In this document: piece after piece, positions 8,273 through 16,543 of the stretch
Layout: each line of letters begins with the position of its first letter
How positions within the stretch are numbered: position 1 is the first letter of the stretch
NCBI GenBank assembly: GCA_035573715.1
Contig: DATLZZ010000010.1
Span: 62,001-126,000, forward strand
Origin: JACPRL01 sp035573715
GTDB lineage: Bacteria > Acidobacteriota > Terriglobia > Acidiferrales > 2-02-FULL-67-57
DNA length: 64,000 nt
Direction of reading: 5' to 3'
Made by a program: the position numbers and the translations under genes
Notes under the pieces: generated by a model
Told to the model about the DNA's origin: nothing
The model's database searches: none
What the model saw: only the letters and a program-made list of their open reading frames with translations

Positions 8273-10010
8273 CCTCTTCTGGAAGCTCAGCCTCAGCACG
8301 CTGCTGCTGCTGGCGTTGGTGCTGCTGGCCGCCGACCTTCTGGCCGCTCGGCTGCTGCGCGCCGATTATCTGGAGAGGGGTTTTGAGCAACTCGACTCGC
8401 TGATGCAACTGGCCGAGCACCGCCCGCCGCCGCTCGACAACCCCGATGAGTTGCGCGCCTGGACGGTCTGGATGGGGCAGAGCGGCGCCCGCGTCACAAT
8501 CATCGCCGCCGACGGTCGGGTGCTGGCCGACTCGCTGCACGACCCCGCCACGATGGAGAATCACGCCGGCCGGCCGGAGGTGCAGCAGGCGCTGTCCCGG
8601 GGCCGGGGACGCGTTGTCCGCCACAGCGACACCCTCAACCGCGACCTTCTGTACCTGGCCCATCGCCACCAACCGGCTCCAGGGCATCCGCCCGTGGTGC
8701 TGCGCCTGGCACTGCCGCTGGCGGAAATCGACGCGGCGCTGGCCGAGTTGCGTTGGCGCTTGCTCACCACTTCGCTGGTGATTCTCGTGCTGGCCGGCGG
8801 CGTGTCCTTTCTGGTCTCTCGCCGACTGGCGCGCCGCATCGGCGACCTGCAGCAGTTTGCTCGTCGCATTGCCACCGGTGACTTCCGTCCCGTGGCCGCC
8901 GAGCGTGAAGGCGACGAGCTGGCCGGCTTGGCCCGCTCGCTGAATCAGACCGCAGCGCGGCTGGCCGAAACCATCCACACGCTTACGGAAGAGCGCAACC
9001 GCTCCGCGGCCATCCTCGACAGCATGGCCGAGGGCGTGGCCGTCATCGGGGCCGACGAGCGCATCGTCTTCTGCAATCACGCCTTCTGCCAAGCGGTCGG
9101 CGCTGACGCCACCTGCGCGGGCCGTCCGCTCCTCGAAATCGTCCGCCAGTCCGACCTGGTGGCGCTTATCCGCCGGGCGCTGACCACGCGGAGCACCACG
9201 AGCGGCGAAGTGGCCCTGGGCGGGGCGCCCCTGCGAACCTTCGATGTCACCGCCGCCCCGGTGGAAGCCGCCGGCACCGCCGGCGTTGTCCTGGTGCTGC
9301 ACGACATCAGCGAGCTGCGTCGGTTGGAGCGCGTGCGGCGCGATTTCGTCGCCAACGTCTCCCACGAGTTCAAGACGCCGCTCACCGCCATCCAGGGCTT
9401 CGCCGAAACTCTGCTGGGGGGCGCTCTGGAAGACCCGCAGAACAACCGTCGCTTTCTCGGAATCATCCGTGACCACGCAGTTCGCCTCGGGCGGCTCACC
9501 GACGAGCTGCTCAAGCTCTCGGAAATCGAGGCGGGAAAACTGGAGCTCGATCTCCGTCCGGTCGCGGCGGCCGACCTGATCGAATCTTGTGTCGAGACCA
9601 CGCGGCTCAAGGCAGCCCAGAATCAACTCACCGTGACGGTTGAATGTCCGTCTGATCTGCCACTCATTCGCGGCGACTCGAACCGCCTGCGCGAAGTGCT
9701 CCAGAATCTGCTCGACAACGCCGTGCAGTACACGCCCGCCGGCGGCCGGGTCACGGTCCGCGCGGCGCATGCGGATGGTCAGGTGGTGATTGCGGTCAGC
9801 GACACCGGCATCGGCATCCCCCAGGCGGACCAGCAGCGCATCTTCGAGCGCTTCTACCGCGTGGACGCGGCCCGCTCGCGCGAGGTGGGCGGCACCGGCC
9901 TGGGCCTCAGCATCGCCCGGCACCTGGTGGAAGCCCACGGCGGACGCATCACGGTCGAGAGTGAAGTCGGCCGCGGCTCGGTTTTCTCGGTCTATCTTCC
10001 CGCCGGCTAG
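8262..10010 (+). CDS. phoR: Phosphate regulon sensor histidine kinase PhoR
   Basis: 582 residues from a GTG that overlaps the phoB stop. Order: N-terminal TM (LSLSTLLLLALVLLAADLLAARLL), extracytoplasmic segment, second TM (LVILVLAGGVSFLVS), HAMP (about 190-240), PAS (SAAILDSMAEGVAVIGADERIVFCN), HisKA (DFVANVSHEFKTPLTAIQGFAETLL), N-box LLDNAVQYTPAGG, G1 DTGIGIP, F-box IFERFYRVD and G2 GTGLGLSIARHLVE. All catalytic boxes are intact. The periplasmic domain is longer than in E. coli PhoR, as is usual for PnpS/PhoR-type kinases outside Enterobacteria. It reads phosphate sufficiency through the Pst/PhoU complex encoded downstream and controls PhoB. Confidence 0.93.
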   Translation: MRISLFWKLSLSTLLLLALVLLAADLLAARLLRADYLERGFEQLDSLMQLAEHRPPPLDNPDELRAWTVWMGQSGARVTIIAADGRVLADSLHDPATMENHAGRPEVQQALSRGRGRVVRHSDTLNRDLLYLAHRHQPAPGHPPVVLRLALPLAEIDAALAELRWRLLTTSLVILVLAGGVSFLVSRRLARRIGDLQQFARRIATGDFRPVAAEREGDELAGLARSLNQTAARLAETIHTLTEERNRSAAILDSMAEGVAVIGADERIVFCNHAFCQAVGADATCAGRPLLEIVRQSDLVALIRRALTTRSTTSGEVALGGAPLRTFDVTAAPVEAAGTAGVVLVLHDISELRRLERVRRDFVANVSHEFKTPLTAIQGFAETLLGGALEDPQNNRRFLGIIRDHAVRLGRLTDELLKLSEIEAGKLELDLRPVAAADLIESCVETTRLKAAQNQLTVTVECPSDLPLIRGDSNRLREVLQNLLDNAVQYTPAGGRVTVRAAHADGQVVIAVSDTGIGIPQADQQRIFERFYRVDAARSREVGGTGLGLSIARHLVEAHGGRITVESEVGRGSVFSVYLPAG

Positions 10011-10050
10011 CCTGTAATCCGAATTTCACTTCCTCGTCATACCGCCGTCC

Positions 10051-10079
10051 TTTAACCGGATTTTCACGTTGGTTTTATC
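10051..10079 (+). promoter_or_regulatory. Putative PhoB box upstream of the porin (three 11-bp-spaced repeats)
   Basis: TTTAACC (10051-10057), TTTCACG (10062-10068) and TTTTATC (10073-10079) recur every 11 bp, the helical spacing of PHO boxes. A further TTTCACT lies at 10024-10030, off phase. They lie in the 265-bp phoR-porin gap. The assignment to PhoB is inferred from spacing and context. Confidence 0.5.
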
Positions 10080-10275
10080 CCCGGTTGATGAGGCGCGAGG
10101 AAGCTGGCGGCGTGGCGTTTCCTGCATGGCGCAAGCAACTGACGGCTGTGCTCTGCTGGCTCCGGCCGGATGCGGAAACACGCCGGCGTACTCGGTATTA
10201 CATCTTCGATTTGATCGGCTGGGTCGCGGAGTCCGAGAACGACGCCCAGTCGCAAGATCACAGGAGGAACAACCG

Positions 10276-11784
10276 ATGAAGGTGTCGTTCAAGCAAACCG
10301 TGGTGGGAACCCTGCTGGCGATTGTGGTGTTGGCGCCGCCTGCGCGCGCCGGGGAACCCAAGAGTCCGAGCAAGAAGACTCCGCCGACCGCCCTGGCCGA
10401 TGTGCAGCAGCAACTGGCCGAGCAGCAGCAACGCATTCTGGAACTCGAACGCCTGCTGAAGGAGCAGAGTCTGCTGCTGGAAGCTCTGCGGCAGCAGTTG
10501 GCCCATCAAGACCAGCCGGCCCCACCCAGCTCCGCCTCGGCGCAAGCCCCGGCGACTCCGGGGGCGACGCAGTCGCAGGAGATGGAGAGGATCTCGGGTG
10601 AGCTGGATGCCGTGGCCCAGGCCAACAAGGAACTGGGCGACAAGGTCAACAACATCGAAAAGAAGACCAACGACAACGAAAAGAACCTCACCGCCAAGAC
10701 CCGGGGCCTGGGCAACCTCAGCTTCAGCGGCGACGTGAGATTGCGCTACGAACCCTTCTTCGGCGGCACCGCCAGCGAAGACCGCCACCGCGAGCGCTTT
10801 CGCGTGCGCTTCAATGCCAATGCCAAATTCAGCGACGAAATCAGTGGCGGGCTGACAATCGCCAGCGGGGACGCGTTCGACCCCATCTCCACCAACCAGA
10901 CCCTCACCAGCTTTTTCCAGCGCAAGTTCATCGCCATCGATAAAGCGTTCGTCAACTACAACCCCAAGTGGTACAAGCCGCTGACGCTCACCGGCGGGAA
11001 GTTTGGCTACACCTGGTACCGCAACGAATTGACCTTCGACAACGATCTAAACCCGGAGGGTTTCTCGCAGGCCTTCGCCTGGGAGTTCAAGAACCCCGTC
11101 TTCAAGAAGCTGACGCTGGTTGGAGCCGAGTTACCCTTCAACGAAATCAGCAGCAGCGACGACAGCTTCCTCTACGTCGGCCAGGTGGGAAGTCTCTGGA
11201 AGTTCGGCGAGCGCGTGCGCTTTGCCGGCTACGCCGGCTTCTACAACTGGCACATGGCCGACCCGGTGCGTGCCGCGCAGGCCGCCGGCACTCTCACTGG
11301 TAGCAGCAACACCAACACCGTGGCGCCCGGCAACCGGTTTGCCTCCAAGTTCGCCATCCTCAACCTGATCGGCCGGTTCGACATCGATACCGGCAGCCCG
11401 CGCTGGCCGCTCATGCTGCAGCTCGATTTCGCCAACAACACCCGCGCCTGCGGCAACGTTTTTGTCGCCACCTGCAACCCGCACGACCGCAGCGCCTGGT
11501 GGGCTGAGGTTCAGCTGGGCAAGACGGTGGAGAAGAACGACCTCAACTTCGGCTACACCTTCATCCGCATCGAGCGGGAAGCGGTTCTGGCCGCCTTCAA
11601 CTTCAGCGACCTGCGCTCACCCACCAACGTCATCAACCACCGCTTCAACTTCGGCTATCAGGCCTTTAAGAACATAACGCTCAACTACACGTTGCTCGTC
11701 GGTCGCCAGCTCCAAGCCGCCACCAGCCCGACCGAAGAGCCCTGGCTCAAGCGCATGCAGTTCGACGTGGTCTACAAGTTTTAG
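10276..11784 (+). CDS. Putative outer-membrane porin with coiled-coil N-terminus, phosphate-regulon associated
   Basis: 502 residues from the ATG at 10276 (SD AGGAGG; the frame is open further upstream but has no SD). Signal peptide to about residue 26 (ending APPARAG). A Gln/Glu/Leu heptad region follows (about 40-80, LADVQQQLAEQQQRILELERLL), a trimerisation or peptidoglycan-contact coiled coil. The barrel begins near LSFSGDVRLRYEPFF, and strands of alternating aromatic residues run to the C-terminal FDVVYKF. The terminal Phe is the classic outer-membrane signature. Located between phoR and pstS and preceded by a PhoB-like box, it probably admits phosphate during starvation, as OprO/OprP or PhoE do in other bacteria. 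Confidence 0.85.
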   Translation: MKVSFKQTVVGTLLAIVVLAPPARAGEPKSPSKKTPPTALADVQQQLAEQQQRILELERLLKEQSLLLEALRQQLAHQDQPAPPSSASAQAPATPGATQSQEMERISGELDAVAQANKELGDKVNNIEKKTNDNEKNLTAKTRGLGNLSFSGDVRLRYEPFFGGTASEDRHRERFRVRFNANAKFSDEISGGLTIASGDAFDPISTNQTLTSFFQRKFIAIDKAFVNYNPKWYKPLTLTGGKFGYTWYRNELTFDNDLNPEGFSQAFAWEFKNPVFKKLTLVGAELPFNEISSSDDSFLYVGQVGSLWKFGERVRFAGYAGFYNWHMADPVRAAQAAGTLTGSSNTNTVAPGNRFASKFAILNLIGRFDIDTGSPRWPLMLQLDFANNTRACGNVFVATCNPHDRSAWWAEVQLGKTVEKNDLNFGYTFIRIEREAVLAAFNFSDLRSPTNVINHRFNFGYQAFKNITLNYTLLVGRQLQAATSPTEEPWLKRMQFDVVYKF

Positions 11785-11796
11785 GCCGTAACCCCG

Positions 11797-11841
11797 GGTT
11801 CACGCAGTTGTAACCGGCTTGTAACAATTGCGAGAGATACT
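11797..11841 (+). promoter_or_regulatory. Putative PhoB box and -10 of pstS
   Basis: GGTTCAC (11797-11803), TTGTAAC (11808-11814) and TTGTAAC (11819-11825) are each 11 bp apart; the last two are identical. A -10-like GATACT (11836-11841) follows 10 bp later. This is the geometry of a PhoB-dependent promoter, where the box replaces the -35. Binding is inferred. Confidence 0.6.
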
Positions 11842-11858
11842 AATTCGAGGAGGAACCA

Positions 11859-12863
11859 ATGAATAGAAAGCAAATCGTACCGGCGGTGCTGCTCGTGGTG
11901 CTGACGGGGGCCACGGCCCTCGTGGCTCAGAAGGCAACCCTGATCAGCGTCGACGGCTCGAGCACCGTTTATCCCATCACCGAGGCTGTCGCCGAGGAGT
12001 TCCAAAAGGCGAACCGCGGCGTCCGAGTCACCGTCGGCATCTCCGGCACCGGCGGCGGTTTCAAGAAGTTCTGCAACGGTGAGACAGATATCTCCGACGC
12101 CTCCCGGCCCATCAAACCGTCGGAAGTCGAGTTGTGTCAGAAGAACCGCATCGAGTACATCGAGCTGCCGGTAGCCTATGACGGCCTGGCGGTGGTGGTC
12201 AACCCGCGCAACACCTGGGCGAACCATATGACAGCGGCCGAGCTGAAGAAGATCTGGGAGCCGGAAGCCCAGGGCAAGATTACCCGCTGGAACCAGGTGC
12301 GCCCCAACTGGCCGAATAAGGAGATTCACCTGTTTGGCGCCGGCGTGGACTCCGGCACCTACGACTACTTCACCGAGGCCATCAACCACAAGGAGCACGC
12401 CAGCCGCGGCGACTTCACCGCCAGCGAGGACGACAACGTGCTGGTACAGGGCATCGCCACCGATGAGCTCGCCCTGGGCTTCTTCGGGCTGGCCTACTAC
12501 GAAGAGAACCGGGACAAGCTCAAGCTCGTCCCCATTGACGACGAGAACCCCAACAACGGCAAGGGACCAATCCTTCCGACCCTGGAAACCGTGATGAACG
12601 GCACCTACCAGCCCCTTTCCCGGCCGCTCTTCATCTACGTGCGGAAGGAAGCTCTCGCGCGCCCGGAGGTGGCCAAGTTCATTGACTTCTATCTGCAAAA
12701 CGCCGGGAACCTCGCTCGCGAGGTGGGTTACATCCCGCTGCCGGCCCGGGCCTACCAACTGGCCAAAGCCCGCGTGGACAAGCGCATCACCGGGTCTATC
12801 TTCGGCGGCGGCGGCTCGCAGGTGGGCGTCTCCATCGAAGCTCTGCTGGCGAAGGAAAAATAG
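11859..12863 (+). CDS. pstS: Periplasmic phosphate-binding protein PstS
   Basis: 334 residues with a signal peptide (IVPAVLLVVLTGATALVAQ) and the diagnostic PstS start ISVDGSSTVYPITEAVAEEF. Phosphate-ligand motifs GISGTGGGFKKFC, SDASRPIK and GAGVDSGTYDYFTEAI are present. It captures phosphate in the periplasm and delivers it to PstCA. The SD is GAGGAGG 8 nt before the ATG. First gene of pstSCAB-phoU, right behind two perfect 11-bp-spaced TTGTAAC repeats, so induction by PhoB is expected. Confidence 0.96.
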   Translation: MNRKQIVPAVLLVVLTGATALVAQKATLISVDGSSTVYPITEAVAEEFQKANRGVRVTVGISGTGGGFKKFCNGETDISDASRPIKPSEVELCQKNRIEYIELPVAYDGLAVVVNPRNTWANHMTAAELKKIWEPEAQGKITRWNQVRPNWPNKEIHLFGAGVDSGTYDYFTEAINHKEHASRGDFTASEDDNVLVQGIATDELALGFFGLAYYEENRDKLKLVPIDDENPNNGKGPILPTLETVMNGTYQPLSRPLFIYVRKEALARPEVAKFIDFYLQNAGNLAREVGYIPLPARAYQLAKARVDKRITGSIFGGGGSQVGVSIEALLAKEK

Positions 12864-12866
12864 CCG

Positions 12867-13778
12867 TTGGCTGCAACTGCTTGGAACCTGAAAGCGCCCC
12901 GATCGCGAACCGAGCGGGGCGTCTCCTGGGTTCTGCTGCTCTGCGGCCTGATGTCCATCGTCACCACGCTGGGCATCATCGCGGTGCTGCTGGGAGAGAC
13001 CGTCGCCTTTTTTGAGGAAGTCTCGTTCGCGCAGTTTTTTGCCGACACCCAGTGGACCCCGCTCTTCGCCCAGAAGCACTTCGGCGTCTGGCCGCTGGTC
13101 ACCGCAACCCTGCTCACCACCACCGTGGCGGTGGTGACGGCGCTGGGCCTGGGGTTGCTGGCCGCCATCTACCTGAGCGAATTCGCCCGCGAGGACGTGC
13201 GCAAGGTGCTGAAGCCCTTGCTGGAAATCCTGGCCGGCGTCCCCACCGTGGTCTATGGCTACTTCGCGCTCACGTTTGTGACACCGCTGCTGCAGAAGTT
13301 CATCCTCGGGCTGGCGGGCTTCAACGCCCTCGGGCCCGGGCTGGTGATGGGGATGATGATCCTCCCGATCATTGCTTCCCTGAGCGAGGATGCGCTCTAC
13401 GCGGTGCCCGCCAGCCTGCGCGAAGGCGCCTACGCTCTGGGGGCCTCGCGCCTCTCGGCCATCTTCCGCGTCATCCTTCCCTCGGCTTTTTCCGGAATCG
13501 CCGCCGCCGTCATTCTCGGCGTGTCGCGGGCCGTGGGCGAGACCATGATCGTCGCCATCGCCGCGGGCCAGCAGCCGCGCTTCACTCTGGACCCGCGCGT
13601 GCCGATTGAAACCCTCACCGCCTACATCGTCCAGGTCAGCCTGGGCGACACGCCCACCGGCACCCTCGAGTACCGCACCGTCTTCGCCGTGGGCATGATG
13701 CTCTTCCTGATGACGCTGGTGCTCAACATTCTCGCCTTCCGGCTCCGCCAGAGAATTCTTAAGGGGCACGGCCGATGA
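12867..13778 (+). CDS. pstC: Phosphate ABC transporter permease PstC
   Basis: 303 residues, six predicted TM helices. The first is WVLLLCGLMSIVTTLGIIAVLL. The permease EAA loop appears as LREGAYALGASRLSAIFRVILPSAFSGIAAAVILG. It begins with a TTG 3 nt after the pstS stop (AAGGA about 10 nt upstream), and no better start lies before TM1. With PstA it forms the channel energised by PstB. Its stop overlaps the pstA start by 4 nt (ATGA). Confidence 0.95.
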   Translation: MAATAWNLKAPRSRTERGVSWVLLLCGLMSIVTTLGIIAVLLGETVAFFEEVSFAQFFADTQWTPLFAQKHFGVWPLVTATLLTTTVAVVTALGLGLLAAIYLSEFAREDVRKVLKPLLEILAGVPTVVYGYFALTFVTPLLQKFILGLAGFNALGPGLVMGMMILPIIASLSEDALYAVPASLREGAYALGASRLSAIFRVILPSAFSGIAAAVILGVSRAVGETMIVAIAAGQQPRFTLDPRVPIETLTAYIVQVSLGDTPTGTLEYRTVFAVGMMLFLMTLVLNILAFRLRQRILKGHGR

Positions 13779-14680
13779 GCACCCAGGCCCTTCCCGGCAG
13801 CGTCCCCCCGCCTAGGCGGGCGCACACCCTGAGGGAGGGGATGGGGTTTTCCGGGGAGCGGATTTTTCAGGCGCTCTGCTGGGTGGCGATTGTGGTTCCG
13901 CTGTTTCTGCTGGGGGTTCTGGTCGTCGACATCGTTTTCGACGCTTGGCCGCGGCTGAGCTGGCAGTTCCTCTCCAGCTACCCCTCGCGGCGGCCCGAGC
14001 AGGCCGGCATCCTGGCGGCGCTGGCTGGCAGCGCCGTCATGATTGTTCTCACCGCGCTCATGGCCATCCCCGTGGGCGTGGGCGCCGCCATCTACCTCGA
14101 AGAGTATGCGCCGGACAACCGCCTGACGCGGCTGATCGAGCTCAACATCAGCAATCTCGCCGGCGTCCCCTCCATCATCTACGGCCTGCTGGGTCTGGAG
14201 CTCTTCGTGCGAGCGATGCAGATGGGGCGCAGCCTGCTGGCGGGGTCGGCTACCATGGCGCTGCTGCTGCTGCCCATGGTCATCATGGCTTCGCGCGAGG
14301 CCCTGCGCACCGTCCCGCACGCGCTGCGCGAGGCCGGCTTCGCCCTGGGCGCCGACCGCTGGCAGATGCTGCGCCGCGTGGTGCTGCCCTCTTGCCTCCC
14401 CGGCATCCTCACCGGCATCATCCTCTCGCTGGCGCGCGCCGTCGGCGAGACCGCGCCGCTCATCACCATCGGCGCCCTGACCTACGTGGCCTTCCTGCCC
14501 GACTCACTCTCCAGCCCCTTCACCGTCCTGCCCATCCAGATTTTCAACTGGGTGTCGCGGCCGCAGGTTGAGTTCCACAGAAACGCCGCCGCCGGGATTG
14601 TAATCCTGCTGCTACTTATGTTACTTCTGAATGGAGCCGCCATTTGGCTGCGAGTGAGATTACAGCGAAGATACGCCTGA
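13775..14680 (+). CDS. pstA: Phosphate ABC transporter permease PstA
   Basis: Up to 301 residues, six TM helices from ALCWVAIVVPLFLLGVLVVDIV, and the EAA loop LREAGFALGADRWQMLRRVVLPSCLPGILTGI. Two starts are possible: the ATG at 13775 overlapping pstC (ATGA coupling), or the ATG at 13841 behind a GAGGGAGGGG stretch. Between them lies a perfect 14-bp palindrome, CCCGCCTAGGCGGG (13807-13820), which codes a proline/arginine-rich, non-membrane extension. I keep the coupled start. Partner of PstC; pstB follows. Confidence 0.93.
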   Translation: MSTQALPGSVPPPRRAHTLREGMGFSGERIFQALCWVAIVVPLFLLGVLVVDIVFDAWPRLSWQFLSSYPSRRPEQAGILAALAGSAVMIVLTALMAIPVGVGAAIYLEEYAPDNRLTRLIELNISNLAGVPSIIYGLLGLELFVRAMQMGRSLLAGSATMALLLLPMVIMASREALRTVPHALREAGFALGADRWQMLRRVVLPSCLPGILTGIILSLARAVGETAPLITIGALTYVAFLPDSLSSPFTVLPIQIFNWVSRPQVEFHRNAAAGIVILLLLMLLLNGAAIWLRVRLQRRYA

Positions 14681-15495
14681 TCGAGACGGTGGACGCGCGC
14701 CAGCACGAGTTCGCCACCCAGGGTGTGGACGACCCGTCGGCCCCGGTCAAGCTGCGAACCAAGGACCTGAGCGCCTGGTACGGCGACACCCAGGCGCTCA
14801 AGGGCGTCTCGCTCTCCGTCTACGACCGGCACATCACCGCCATCATCGGACCCTCCGGCTGCGGCAAGTCCACCTTCATCCGCTGCCTGAACCGGATGCA
14901 CGAGTTGATTCCCGGGGCGCGGTTGGCCGGTCAGGTGCTGCTGGACGACCAGGACATCTACGAGAACGGCGTGAACCCGGTCCGCGTGCGCCAGCGCGTG
15001 GGCATGGTCTTCCAGAAGGCCAACCCCTTCCCCACTATGTCCATCCGAGACAACGTGCTGGCGGGGTTCCGCTTGCAGGGGCTGGCCATCCGCGACGGCA
15101 ACTCCCTGGTGGAACGGGCGCTGCGCCACGCGGCCTTGTGGGAGGAGGTCCGCGACTCGCTCGACCGCCCCGGCACCAGCCTCTCCGGCGGCCAGCAGCA
15201 GCGGCTGTGCATCGCGCGCGCCCTGGCCCTGGAGCCCGAAGTGCTGCTGATGGACGAGCCGGCCTCGGCCCTCGACCCGGCCTCCACCGCCAAGATTGAA
15301 GAACTGATGATTGAGCTCAAGAAGGACTACACCATCGTCATCGTCACCCACAACATGCAGCAGGCGGCGCGCGTCAGCGACTTCACCGCCTTTCTGCTCA
15401 ACGGCGAGTTGGTGGAATACAACCCCACGCCGCAGCTCTTCACCACGCCCTCCGACCCCCGTACCGAAGCCTACATTACCGGGCGGTTCGGCTAG
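14644..15495 (+). CDS. pstB: Phosphate ABC transporter ATPase PstB
   Basis: About 268-283 residues. Walker A GPSGCGKST, the signature LSGGQQQRLCIARALA, Walker B VLLMDEPASALDP and the switch His in VTHNMQQA are all intact. The start is uncertain: a TTG at 14644 lies inside pstA, while a GTG at 14689 just after the pstA stop gives VDARQHEFATQ. Either leaves an N-terminal extension before the ABC core, which begins at KLRTKDLSAWYGD. It powers phosphate import through PstCA and probably relays transport state to PhoR through PhoU. Confidence 0.95.
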   Translation: MAASEITAKIRLIETVDARQHEFATQGVDDPSAPVKLRTKDLSAWYGDTQALKGVSLSVYDRHITAIIGPSGCGKSTFIRCLNRMHELIPGARLAGQVLLDDQDIYENGVNPVRVRQRVGMVFQKANPFPTMSIRDNVLAGFRLQGLAIRDGNSLVERALRHAALWEEVRDSLDRPGTSLSGGQQQRLCIARALALEPEVLLMDEPASALDPASTAKIEELMIELKKDYTIVIVTHNMQQAARVSDFTAFLLNGELVEYNPTPQLFTTPSDPRTEAYITGRFG

Positions 15496-15504
15496 AGGCC
15501 CGCG

Positions 15505-16170
15505 ATGGAACGCCACTTCGAGCGCGAGTTTGATGAACTGCGCGAACGCCTGCTGTGGATGGGCAGCTTGGTGGAGCGCGCCGTGCACCAGTCCGTGCAA
15601 TCCGTGCTGCAGGGCAAGGCGGAGCCGGCGTCGGAGGTGATCGCCGGCGAGGACGCCATCAACGAAATGCAGATCGAGCTCGACGAGCGCGTGAGCCAGT
15701 TGCTGGCGCTGCATCAACCGATGGCGAGCGACCTGCGCTTTCTGCTGGCGGTCACCCGCATAACCGCCGACCTGGAGCGCATCGGCGACCAGGCGGTCAA
15801 CATCGCGCAATCGGCAGAGCGCATTGTGCGCCACCCGCAGGTCAAGCCCTATGTGGACCTGCCGCGGATGGCCGAGGTGGCGGAAAGCATGGTGCACGAC
15901 AGCCTGGACGCGCTGGTGCAGCGCAACGTCGAGCTGGCGCGCAGCGTGCTGTTGCGGGACGACCAGGTCGACCACCTGCGCGATCAGGTGTTCCGCGAGC
16001 TGCTCACCTACATGATGGAGAACTCTTCGGTCGTTCATCCGGCTTTTGAGCTCATCCTGGTAGCCAAGAATCTAGAGCGCATCGGCGACCACGCCACCAA
16101 CATCGCTGAAGATGTCATCTACATCGTCGCCGGCCGCGACGTCCGTCACCCCGCCGTCGACCGCCGCTAG
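15505..16170 (+). CDS. phoU: Phosphate signalling protein PhoU
   Basis: 221 residues, all-helical, with the PhoU tandem three-helix repeats. Metal-binding motifs recur as ADLERIGDQAVNIAQS and KNLERIGDHATNIAEDVIYIV. It links Pst transport to PhoR inhibition. It starts 9 nt after pstB and is the last gene of the phosphate operon. Confidence 0.95.
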   Translation: MERHFEREFDELRERLLWMGSLVERAVHQSVQSVLQGKAEPASEVIAGEDAINEMQIELDERVSQLLALHQPMASDLRFLLAVTRITADLERIGDQAVNIAQSAERIVRHPQVKPYVDLPRMAEVAESMVHDSLDALVQRNVELARSVLLRDDQVDHLRDQVFRELLTYMMENSSVVHPAFELILVAKNLERIGDHATNIAEDVIYIVAGRDVRHPAVDRR

Positions 16171-16543
16171 GTTGAAGTCGCGACTGGCCCAACCTGTGTT
16201 TCTGTCTCTGAGGGCCCGTGTGCCAGGGAAACCCGTTGGGCGTCCGGAAAGAGCGCCGGCCGGACGCGATGGACGAAGACGACGCCGGTGCTCATCTCCA
16301 CCCCGCAGTTGGAGCGGCTGAAGGAATTCTACCGCCGCGTCGCCGCCGATGAGCGCGCCAGCGTCGTGCTGAAGCGCGTCGCTCCCTGAGGATAGGTTGC
16401 CGACAACCCACTTGGTTGCGGTAGCGCGGATTGCTATAATCCAGCCGCGGGGGGGCGAAGGGGCTGCCAGCCACGATGTGGAAGGAAGGGGTTCTCGTTG
16501 CGCTGTTGCCGTGGGCGGCGCCGCAGTGGACTAGGAGCCGGGT
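16171..16543 (+). other. Intergenic region after phoU
   Basis: 373 bp. It contains a possible 33-codon frame from a GTG at 16288 to a TGA at 16389 (STPQLERLKEFYRRVAADER...), which has no SD and may be a decayed gene fragment, and the clear promoter at 16412-16440. Nothing else recognised. Confidence 0.4.
16412..16440 (+). promoter_or_regulatory. Sigma70 promoter of the receiver/coiled-coil gene
   Basis: TTGGTT (16412-16417), an exact 17-nt spacer and a perfect TATAAT (16435-16440). The 5' leader to the GTG at 16544 is about 97 nt. Confidence 0.7.

Noticed and set aside
8040..9938. 632-codon open frame antisense to phoR
   Set aside because: High-GC shadow frame; its translation lacks recognisable motifs while phoR in the same region has all kinase boxes.
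11781..13769. 662-codon open frame antisense to pstS and pstC
   Set aside because: Translation is rich in His, Gly, Gln and Asp, typical of antisense GC-rich DNA; the sense strand encodes clear PstS and PstC.
16288..16389. 33-codon frame after phoU
   Set aside because: Peptide-like sequence but no SD and no recognised family; recorded only in the intergenic description.
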